DNA of 64,000 nt from contig OZ025249.1 of assembly GCA_964019135.1 (NCBI GenBank), forward strand, positions 16,827,088 through 16,891,087, written 5' to 3'. Below are positions 37,688 through 48,400 of the stretch, one piece after another (within the stretch, counting starts at the first letter, position 1; the number at the start of each line of letters is the position of its first letter). Position numbers and translations under genes: made by a program. This stretch comes from Arenicola marina. Lineage: Eukaryota; Annelida; Polychaeta; Arenicolidae. Under the pieces are notes generated by a model. The model was not told the origin of the DNA. It did no database searches and worked only from the letters and a program-made list of their open reading frames with translations.

Positions 37688-39212
37688 TACCCAACAAACA
37701 TGACGAAATCGGACCAATACTGGCCCGATGCAGGCTGTCCGATACTGCTGGTGCCGGCCCGATGCTGGCACCCGATATCGGGCCGGTAACACCGTGCACA
37801 GCAGCGCAGTAATGGGCCGATGGTGGCACGCCAGTATCGATCGATAACGGGCCGATAACGGCCCCATACTGAGCCGGCAAGCGACCAACGCTGGCCCGAT
37901 GCAGGCTGTCCGATACTGCTGGTGCCGGCCCGATGCTGGCACCCGGTATCGGGCCGGTAACACAGTGCACAGCGGCGCAGTAATGGGCCGATGGTGGCAC
38001 GCCAGTATCGATCGATAACGGGTCGATAACGGCCCCGTACTGAGCCGGCAAGCGACCAACGCTGGCCCGATAGGGCTGTACAGTTCTCGCGGGTTCTATT
38101 TCCGGTTTAGGTCTTTTGGGGACCAACAAAAAAACACGTGCTCTTAGAACGAGTGCGCATCACGCTGGTGCCTTGCTGCAACTGCGTGACGCGCACTCAT
38201 TGTAGTCAACGTTTTAGTGTTGGGAACCGGCCAGCTGCGCGGTTTGTGCGTGAAGAATCGAGTGGGTGTGAAACTATTTTTTGCTTGCTTTGGTCCAGGC
38301 ATGGCTAACTATAAAATCATAATATAATTAAAGAAAAGACATTTATCTCTGCATAATGCATGTGGTCCGTTCGATGAGACTGTTGGAAGCGTTGTATTTT
38401 GAGCCAAATCATCGATGTTTACAGTTCTACGACAAACGGAGCTCACTTGCTCAGTCCATATAAGGAGCGTGGTTACGAAACCATAGATACCGCGCGCAGA
38501 CACGCGCGTCATGACGATTATTACGTCATACGACATGGAAACCCCGCGCAGCACGTTAGATCGCCTGACACTGACAGTCACTCATGAGACAACCGCATTC
38601 TGGTTTATCAACTGCCTAACCCCTCATACATTACATAAAATTTAATCGACTCGGATGGTTTTAATTCGGATATGCACATAACGTCAGTGTATTTGTGCTT
38701 CCAAGGACAGCTTTAACCGATCTTGTGTGTGAGGCGAGTGAAGGCAAAAAACCGGAACACTAAAGGCAAAAAGGAACATTTCATTCTTTATTTCAACCAT
38801 AAGCAGCAGCCCACAGAGATTCTCGGCTAAGACGTCTCAGCATGGCAATCACCTCAGCCCTATTATCGCCCACACAGGATTATATCAAAGATATTAGTTG
38901 GTTATATCCCTATTATAGGGATCTGAATCTGATTCGCTAGGTGGCTCTGAGAGATACACCCTCAATCTAAGTTATAGCTCTGCCGCTACTCCGCCGATAT
39001 CGAGCCTGCACTGGTATTTGCCAATCGGGCCAATAGCGGCTTGCCGATACCGGCGTATAACGGTGGTATAGCGGCAAAGCGGTATTAAATTAGCCTTAAC
39101 TGGCCCAGCAAAGGCCCTTTACTAGCCAGCCATGATACCAGCATCTCCGTAATAAGCCGGACCGCTGCCAGTACTGGCCCGTTACCATGGTTACCGTCAT
39201 GTTTGTTGGGTA
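37688..39212. mobile_element. Non-autonomous DNA transposon with 16-19 bp terminal inverted repeats
   Basis: The ends ATACCCAACAAACATGACG (37687-37705) and its exact reverse complement (39195-39213) bound a 1.5-kb segment. If TA is taken as the target duplication, the inverted repeats start CCCAACA. Near both ends the sequence is rich in CTGGCCCG/CGGGCCAG words. A 182-bp unit is tandemly duplicated at about 37711-38066. No transposase frame is present. It lies just upstream of the MS4A-like gene. Confidence 0.8.
37711..38066. repeat. 182-bp tandem duplication inside the inverted-repeat element
   Basis: Two copies start GGCCCGATGCAGGCTGTCCG and differ at a handful of positions. They contain palindromic words such as CGATATCGG-like and GTATCGATCGATA. 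The long minus-strand frames here are by-products of the duplication. Confidence 0.85.
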
Positions 39213-39639
39213 TGCATGAATGTAAGAGCTCGAGCTAACGCACACGATGTAAACAGTCGTAGAATTATTTAGATTGATTCATTGTACAATAGAGGGGGGT
39301 GGGGGTGGGGGGCGGTGGGGGTAGCTTTTTTTATCTCGGCGATTGGCATCCAGGAACTCTTGGAGATTCGCGATCCGCTGTTGGCAATTTTTGGGGATCG
39401 TTATCCGTACAATTCGTGATGGTTTACCGCGATAGGTTATAGCATTCCTCGATATTCGCCATTAATTAAGGGCTTTTTCTTTGTTTCCAGCTTTAAAATG
39501 TCTTAATCTTAGAGATTCGATATTGCTCTCTCTAATTCTTGGGGATTTGCGATTCAGAGGGGGTATATCCCCTCCGCCACCCCCCCCCCCCCCCCCACCT
39601 CCCCTCCCCTAATAAGGCAAAGTGTGCTAATGTCGATCC

Positions 39640-40665
39640 TTGGGTAACCTCGACCCCAACATGCTATTTTTGTTAATGACGTCACCAATCAAAAAATTTT
39701 CGCCGAATTGATTTTTCGATCACGATCTCATGGATACCCCTGATAACTAGACACAGAGACGCTGGATAACAGGCATATAATTTTTTTATCAAATTTGGAT
39801 TAAATAAGTCCTGCAACCCAACGTTAACAGGTGCATAAGCAGCTTATCTCAAAAGTTAAGACACATGAGTTTCAAAAACAAGCAGTATGCCTTATTAGCA
39901 CTGAGTATGAGAACTTATTTTATAATAAAGAGTGACAGCAGATGATGTTTACAACAGGTGTGACATCATGACAGTTCTTCCCCAGATCGGCCTTGACCTT
40001 GGGAGAGATCGAGGTTATCCCACCTTTTTTACGACCGTGGTCTAACCTCGATCCCCTCTTTAATTTAACATAATTTTCTAACCATATATGTTATAAAATA
40101 CATCATTTTTTAGCAGTTGATGGTCACAAATACATGCAACAAGAACAGTCCGGCCCTGCTTCCGCATATTCTGACGTAAACTAATATTCAGATGTCTTGT
40201 AACATAAAGGATTTATTTTGGCATCGTAACGCATCCGTTCCAAATGGCATTTCATTGGGGTGATGAGCATGAAGTATTCAGTATTAGCGTTGTGACTGCC
40301 GTGTAATAAGACTAATAAATATAGTTTGGTGGGACCGTTTTATCTATCGTTGCGCAGTAGAAGCACAGTTATGTGAATTGATTTTTTTTTCTTTCACACA
40401 CTAACGATCACGATACGCAGATTCCGTCACCCACCTATCCCAGGGGGTCGAGGTTAGACCACAGGGATCGAGGTTCGACCATGCCCCCCACTGCCTTTCA
40501 ACAAATGAGCACCGTACCCCACATACTGCAGGCGTTTTCGTTTTTTCTATTGAAACATATTATTGGAATACCACTGGATACTGTTTGAACAAAAAATAGG
40601 TTCATTTCACATTATTGAAGAAAATAGACGCTTTTTTGTCTTAAGGGGTCGAGATTAGCCCACAT
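39640..40665. mobile_element. Putative element with repeated GGTCGAGGTTAGACC motifs in both orientations
   Basis: AACCTCGACCCC near 39647 and GGGGTCGAGATTAGCCC near 40645 form a loose inverted pair at the edges. Inside lie GATCGAGGTTATCCCACC (about 40006), GTGGTCTAACCTCGATCCC (about 40048), GGGTCGAGGTTAGACCACAG (about 40444) and GGGATCGAGGTTCGACCATG. No coding capacity. The class is unknown. Confidence 0.5.
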
Positions 40666-41577
40666 GGCCTTACTAAATATTGAGTTTACTGAGAATTCCT
40701 GAACTGTGAAAAAACAGATGTGATATAAACACGACATATACGATATGCAAGTTGACACAAACAATTACATGCTTACCGGGCAAAGCTCTTGGTGTGGTGG
40801 ACGAACAACAGCGGCCGAGCGTTTCCTCTGAGCACAAGCCTGGGCGTCTACCGCACCTATCAGCAGCGACGCAGTTCAGTGTCCAAGGTACAGCATCAAT
40901 GATAAAATGTATTGCATGTAAGGTGATAAGACGGACCGTTGGGTCCTTCACGCCGTGATGTCACGAGCCAGTGGTGACAAATCGTCCATTGATGCGCGGC
41001 GTGACGCCGACGTCAGGTACATTACTCACGCTTAGTTTTCTCGGCCGCCGCAAAAATACACATTGAACATCTGCCAAGAATTGGCTCTGCCAGCGTCATT
41101 GGCGGACACTTCAACACCACGACCCCTCACCTCTCAGCTACGTCCCTGTGGCTCTTCTGCATGCACCACAATCGCCACGTACGCCATTGGCTAGAAGGGC
41201 GAGTACCCGGCTCCCTGTGGGCGGTCGCCGGGAACCCGGACACCCCACGCTGGACTTCGCCCACATCCACTTAAAGTAAACCACCAGCCTGGCCTCTAAC
41301 GCTGCTTTACCAATTCATATAATACTCAAGTGTCTATCCTCCAACTTAAAGAATTGTCCGTCCTGTCTGTAGCTCACAAATTGTGACCGCCAGCCACGAT
41401 TTCGCCGATTGACCATGCCATGTTGAAGGCGTGTTCGCGATTGACCAATCAGGAGGCGCTAATTATATTCAAACAGGAAATGACGCCTACTGTGTGAGCA
41501 AAACAATAACTCCAGTGATGGCCTTTATACGGAGATAATCTCTTGCAACGATTATTTTCCAATGAAACACTAAGATT

Positions 41578-41665
41578 ATGGTCTACTGCGCGGCTTGGAT
41601 CTGCCGCAATTCATCCGTAAATCGCGGCCCTGATCTCTCGTTTCACGCGTTTGGCCTGAAGGGTA
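41578..41665 (+). pseudogene. THAP-domain-like exon fragment
   Basis: An ATG opens MVYCAAWICRNSSVN and continues to DLSFHAFGLK, matching the start of THAP zinc-finger domains (C-x2-4-C, then SFHRFP). A GT follows at the usual splice position after FHxFP. The rest of the domain was not found nearby. The DNA upstream (41030-41570) has several CCAAT/ATTGG words, so this could be a decayed or unfinished THAP gene or a P-element-like transposon relic. Confidence 0.4.
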
Positions 41666-41879
41666 CCTCGACTGTGAAGAGTTCCCTCCGCGAGATAACT
41701 TCCAGTTATAACGTAAGGCGGTGCCACATGAAAGGTCACAATATACGTCACTTGCTCCGGCAAAATGGCACGCTGCTCGACATTGACGGGGGCGGGTTAG
41801 CTTAATTTTTTTTCTCCTTACCGGTAGGCCGAAACGATGGTTGGTTGATTAATCAGGACGCTTTAACCACTTTTGGTCA

Positions 41880-42097
41880 TATCGCGTCAATGGGAGAAGG
41901 AAGGGAGAGTGGAGCCATGCCCCCGGGGGTAACCCCCTACTCTTTACGAAGAAAGACATGGAATCTTTATCCTGCGACCACACAGACATGGCCACAGCAG
42001 GGCTCGAACCACCGACCCACGTGCCGTTAGGCTCTCAGGTGACCAGAGCACTCAATGCGAGCGCTCTAGCCCACTGAGCTGTCGCGCCGGCCCCAGG
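41880..42097 (-). mobile_element. tRNA-derived SINE
   Basis: On the minus strand a tRNA-like head with an A box (GACAGCTCAGTGGGCTAGAG) is followed by a clear B box (GGTTCGAGCCC) and a body containing CTGCTGTGGCCATGTCTGTG. The same head and body order is seen at 56490-56665. It is one of the best-preserved SINE copies in the window. Confidence 0.8.
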
Positions 42098-42477
42098 CCG
42101 AAACGAAGCGTTAACACTCGCCAAATGCGGATGGCGGTTAGATTAGGTTGGACACCCGCTTTAATTAAGGACGCCCAAAGTCGCTCATTGGCTCGTTCGA
42201 GCCGGCCTTCCCAGTCGGACTCTCTCGGCGTGTTGCTCTGTGGCCCGGCTATGGCACGCTGACCGAATGAGTAGTTGTAGTTGTTTAGTGTCATTTAGTT
42301 TTTTCCCTCTGTGTAGACATGTTTAAAAATGAAATGAATGCCAAACGTATTGCACTGTTGTTGTCTGTCTGCTAATGCATGCGAATGCGCCAGAAACAAA
42401 TATGTAATTTAGCCAGGCGGCGCCCCCCCCCCCCCCCCCGACAAGGGTCGGGCAGGGGGGCCACAGGCAGGGGATGA

Positions 42478-45400
42478 CAAGGTTCGGGCGGGGGCCACAG
42501 GCAGGAGATGACTAGGGTAGAGCGGGACCACAGACAGGAGATGACAAGGGTCGGGCGGGGGCCACAGGCAGGAGGTGACAAGGGTAGAGCGGGGCCACAG
42601 GCAGGAGATGACAAGGGTAGAGCGGGGCTACAGGCAGGAGGTGACAAGGGTGGAGCGGGGGCACAGGCAGGAGGTGACAAGGGTAGAGCGGGGCCACAGG
42701 CAGGAGGTGACAAGGGTGGAACGGGGGCACAGGCAGGAGGTGACAAGGGTAGAGCGGGGCCACAGGCAGGAGGTGACAAGGGTAGAGCGGGGCCACAGGC
42801 AGGAGGTGACAAGGGTGGAGCGGGGGTCACAGGCAGGAGGTGACAAGGGTAGAGCGGGGTCACAGGCCGGAGATAACAAGGGTAGAGCGGGGCTTCAGAC
42901 ATGAGGTGACAAGAGTCTGGCGGGAGCCACAGGCAGGAGATGACAAGGGTCGGGCAGGGCCACTGGCAGGAGATAACAAGGGTAGAGCGGGGCCACAGGC
43001 AGGAGGTGACAAGGGTAGAGCGGGGCCACACGTAGGAGGTGACAAGGGTAGAGCGGGGGCCACAGGCAGGAGGTGACAAGGGTAGAGCGGGGCCACAGGC
43101 AGGAGGTGAGAAGGGTAGAGCGGGGCCACAGGCAGGAGGTGAAAAGGGTAGACCGGGGTCACAGGCAGGAGGTGACAAGGGTAGAGCGGGGCCACAGACA
43201 GGAGGTGATAAGGGTAGAGCGGGGCCACAGGCAGGAGGTGAAAAGGGTAGACCGGGGTCACAGGCAGGAGGTGACAAGGGTAGAGCGGGGCCACAGGCAG
43301 GAGGCGACAAGGGTAGAGCGGGGCCAGACAGGAGGTGACAAGGGTAGAGCGGGGTCACAGGCAGGAGGTCACAAGGGTAGAGCGGGGCAACAGGCAGGAA
43401 GTGACAAGGGTAAAGCGGGGTCACAGGCAGGAGGTGACAAGGGTAAAGCGGGGCAACAGGCAGGAAGTGACAAGGGTAGAGCGGGGTCACAGGCAGGAGG
43501 TGACAAGTGTAGAGCGGGGCCACAGGCAGGAGTTGACAAGGGTAGAGCGGCGGGGGTCACATGCACGCAGGAGGGGACAATGGTAGAGCAGGGCCACAGG
43601 CAGTAGGTGACAAGGGTAGAGCGGGGCCACAGGCAGGAAGTGAAAAGGGTAGAGCGGGGCTACAGGCAGGAGGTGACAAGGGTAGAGAGGGGCCACAGGC
43701 TGGAGATGACAAGGGTAGAGCGGCGGGGGTCACATGCACGCAGGATGTGACAAGGGTAGAGCGGGGCTACAGGCAGGAGGTGACAAGGGTAGAGCGGGGC
43801 CACAGGCAGGAGGTGACAAGGGTAGAGCGGGGCCACAGGCAGGAGGTGACAAGTGTAGAGCGGGGCCACAGGCAGGAGATGACAAGGGTAGAGCGGCGGG
43901 GGTCACATGCACGCAGGAGGGGACAATGGTAGAGCAGGGCCACAGGCAGTAGGTGACAAGGGTAGAGCGGGGCCACAGGCAGGAAGTGACAAGGGTAGAG
44001 CGGGGCCACAGGCAGGAGGTGACAAGGGTAGAGAGGGGCCACAGGCTGGAGATGACAAGGGTAGAGCGGCGGGGGTCACATGCACGCAGGATGTGACAAG
44101 GGTAGAGCGGGGCTACAGGCAGGAGGTGACAAGGGTAGAGAGGGGCCACAGGCAAGAGGTCACAAGGGTAGAGCGGGGCCACAGGCAGGAGGTCACAAGG
44201 GTAGAGCGGGGCCACAGGCAGGAGGTCACAAGGGTAGAGCGGGGCCACAGGCAGGAGGTGACAAGGGTAGAGCGGGGCCACAGGCAGGAGGTGACAAGGG
44301 TAGAGCGGGGCCACAGGCAGGAGGTGACACGGGTGGAGCGGGGGTCACAGGCAGGAGGTCACAGGGTAGAGCGGGGTCACAGGCCGGAGATAACAAGGGT
44401 AGAGCGGGGCTTCAGACATGAGGTGACAAGAGTCTGGCGGGAGCCACAGGCAGGAGATGACAAGGGTCGGGCAGGGCCACTGGCAGGAGATAACAAGGGT
44501 AGAGCGGGGCAACAGGCAGGAGGTGACAAGGGTAGAGCGGGGCCACACGTAGGAGGTGACAAGGGTAGAGCGGGGCCACAGGCAGGAGGCGACAAGGGTA
44601 GAGCGGGGCCAGACAGGAGGTGACAAGGGTAGAGCGGGGTCACAGGCAGGAGGTCACAAGGGTAGAGCGGGGCAACAGGCAGGAAGTGACAAGGGTAAAG
44701 CGGGGTCACAGGCAGGAGGTGACAAGGGTAGAGCGGGGCAACAGGCAGGAAGTGACAAGGGTAGAGCGGGGTCACAGGCAGGAGGTGACAAGTGTAGAGC
44801 GGGGCCACAGGCAGGAGATGACAAGGGTAAAGCGGCGGGGGTCACATGCACGCAGGAGGGGACAATGGTAGAGCAGGGCCACAGGCAGTAGGTGACAAGG
44901 GTAGAGCGGGGCCACAGGCAGGAAGTGACAAGGGTAGAGCGGGGCCACAGGCAGGAGGTGACAAGGGTAGAGAGGGGCCACAGGCTGGAGATGACAAGGG
45001 TAGAGCGGCGGGGGTCACATGCACGCAGGATGTGACAAGGGTAGAGCGGGGCTACAGGCAGGAGGTGACAAGGGTAGAGAGGGGCCACAGGCAAGAGGTC
45101 ACAAGGGTAGAGCGGGGCCACAGGCAGGAGGTCACAAGGGTAGAGCGGGGCCACAGGCAGGAGGTGACAAGGGTAGAGCGGGGCCACAGGCAGGAGGTGA
45201 CAAGTGTAGAGCGGGCCACAGGCAGGAGATGACAAGGGTAGAGCGGCGGGGGTCACATGCACGCAGGAGGGGACAATGGTGGAGCAGGGCCACAGGCAGT
45301 AGGTGACAAGGGTAGAGCGGGGCCACAGGCAGGAAGTGACAAGGGTAGAGCGGGGCCACAGGCAGGAGGTGACAAGGGTAGAGAGGGGCCACAGGCTGGA

Positions 45401-48400
45401 GATGACAAGGGTAGAGCGGCGGGGGTCACATGCACGCAGGATGTGACAAGGGTAGAGCGGGGCTACAGGCAGGAGGTGACAAGGGTAGAGAGGGGCCACA
45501 GGCAAGAGGTCACAAGGGTAGAGCGGGGCCACAGGCAGGAGGTCACAAGGGTAGAGCGGGGCCACAGGCAGGAGGTCACAAGGGTAGAGCGGGGCCACAG
45601 GCAGGAGGTCACAAGGGTAGAGCGGGGCCACAGGCAGGAGGTGACAAGGGTAGAGCGGGGCCACAGGCAGGAGGTGACACGGGTGGAGCGGGGGTCACAG
45701 GCAGGAGGTCACAGGGTAGAGCGGGGTCACAGGCCGGAGATAACAAGGGTAGAGCGGGGCTTCAGACATGAGGTGACAAGAGTCTGGCGGGAGCCACAGG
45801 CAGGAGATGACAAGGGTCGGGCAGGGCCACTGGCAGGAGATGACAAGGGTAGAGCGGGGCCACAGGCAGGAGATGATAAGGGTAGAACGGGGCAACAGGC
45901 AGGAGGTGACAAGGGTAGAGCGGGGCCACAAGTAGGAGGTGACAAGGGTAGAGCGGGGGCCACAGGCAGGAGGTGACAAGGTAGAGCGGGGTCACAGGCA
46001 GGAGGTGACAAGGGTAGAGCGGGGCCACAGGCAGGAGGCGACAAGGGTAGAGCGGGGCCACAGACAGGAGGTGACAAGGGTAGAGCGGGGCCACAGGCAG
46101 GAGGTGACAAGGGTAGAGCGGGGCCACAGGCAGGAGGTGACAAGGGTAGAGCGGGGTCACAGGCAGGAGGTGACAAGGGTAGAGCGGGGCCACAGGCAGG
46201 AGGTGAGAAGGGTAGAGCGGGGCCACAGGCAGGAGGTGAAAAGGGTAGACCGGGGTCACAGGCAGGAGGTGACAAGGGTAGAGCGGGGCCACAGACAGGA
46301 GGTGATAAGGGTAGAGCGGGGCCACAGGCAGGAGGTGAAAAGGGTAGACCGGGGTCACAGGCAGGAGGTGACAAGGGTAGAGCGGGGCCACAGGCAGGAG
46401 GCGACAAGGGTAGAGCGGGGCCAGACAGGAGGTGACAAGGGTAGAGCGGGGTCACAGGCAGGAGGTCACAAGGGTAGAGCGGGGCAACAGGCAGGAAGTG
46501 ACAAGGGTAAAGCGTGGTCACAGGCAGGAGGTGACAAGGGTAAAGCGGGGCAACAGGCAGGAAGTGACAAGGGTAGAGCGGGGTCACAGGCAGGAGGTGA
46601 CAAGTGTAGAGCGGGGCCACAGGCAGGAGTTGACAAGGGTAGAGCGGCGGGGGTCACATGCACGCAGGAGGGGACAATGGTAGAGCAGGGCCACAGGCAG
46701 TAGGTGACAAGGGTAGAGCGGGGCCACAGGCAGGAAGTGAAAAGGGTAGAGCGGGGCTACAGGCAGGAGGTGACAAGGGTAGAGAGGGGCCACAGGCTGG
46801 AGATGACAAGGGTAGAGCGGCGGGGGTCACATGCACGCAGGATGTGACAAGGGTAGAGCGGGGCTACAGGCAGGAGGTGACAAGGGTAGAGAGGGGCCAC
46901 AGGCAAGAGGTCACAAGGGTAGAGCGGGGCCACAGGCAGGAGGTCACAAGGGTAGAGCGGGGCCACAGGCAGGAGGTGACAAGGGTAGAGCGGGGCCACA
47001 GGCAGGAGGTGACAAGTGTAGAGCGGGGCCACAGGCAGGAGATGACAAGGGTAGAGCGGCGGGGGTCACATGCACGCAGGAGGGGACAATGGTAGAGCAG
47101 GGCCACAGGCAGTAGGTGACAAGGGTAGAGCGGGGCCACAGGCAGGAAGTGACAAGGGTAGAGCGGGGCCACAGGCAGGAGGTGACAAGGGTAGAGAGGG
47201 GCCACAGGCTGGAGATGACAAGGGTAGAGCGGCGGGGGTCACATGCACGCAGGATGTGACAAGGGTAGAGCGGGGCTACAGGCAGGAGGTGACAAGGGTA
47301 GAGAGGGGCCACAGGCAAGAGGTCACAAGGGTAGAGCGGGGCCACAGGCAGGAGGTCACAAGGGTAGAGCGGGGCCACAGGCAGGAGGTCACAAGGGTAG
47401 AGCGGGGCCACAGGCAGGAGGTGACAAGGGTAGAGCGGGGCCACAGGCAGGAGGTGACAAGGGTAGAGCGGGGCCACAGGCAGGAGGTGACACGGGTGGA
47501 GCGGGGGTCACAGGCAGGAGGTCACAGGGTAGAGCGGGGTCACAGGCCGGAGATAACAAGGGTAGAGCGGGGCTTCAGACATGAGGTGACAAGAGTCTGG
47601 CGGGAGCCACAGGCAGGAGATGACAAGGGTCGGGCAGGGCCACTGGCAGGAGATAACAAGGGTAGAGCGGGGCAACAGGCAGGAGGTGACAAGGGTAGAG
47701 CGGGGCCACACGTAGGAGGTGACAAGGGTAGAGCGGGGCCACAGGCAGGAGGCGACAAGGGTAGAGCGGGGCCAGACAGGAGGTGACAAGGGTAGAGCGG
47801 GGTCACAGGCAGGAGGTGACAAGGGTAGAGCGGGGCAACAGGCAGGAAGTGACAAGGGTAAAGCGGGGTCACAGGCAGGAGGTGACAAGGGTAGAGCGGG
47901 GCAACAGGCAGGAAGTGACAAGGGTAGAGCGGGGTCACAGGCTGGAGGTGACAAGTGTAGAGCGGGGCCACAGGCAGGAGATGACAAGGGTAAAGCGGCG
48001 GGGGTCACATGCACGCAGGAGGGGACAATGGTAGAGCAGGGCCACAGGCAGTAGGTGACAAGGGTAGAGCGGGGCCACAGGCAGGAAGTGACAAGGGTAG
48101 AGCGGGGCCACAGGCAGGAGGTGACAAGGGTAGAGAGGGGCCACAGGCTGGAGATGACAAGGGTAGAGCGGCGGGGGTCACATGCACGCAGGATGTGACA
48201 AGGGTAGAGCGGGGCTACAGGCAGGAGGTGACAAGGGTAGAGAGGGGCCACAGGCAAGAGGTCACAAGGGTAGAGCGGGGCCACAGGCAGGAGGTCACAA
48301 GGGTAGAGCGGGGCCACAGGCAGGAGGTGACAAGGGTAGAGCGGGGCCACAGGCAGGAGGTGACAAGTGTAGAGCGGGCCACAGGCAGGAGATGACAAGG

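Noticed and set aside
37658-38129. Minus-strand frames of 133 and 151 codons with repeated RLPAQYGAVI-type sequence
   Set aside because: They come from the 182-bp tandem duplication inside the inverted-repeat element. Two frames are open in parallel and no domain is present.
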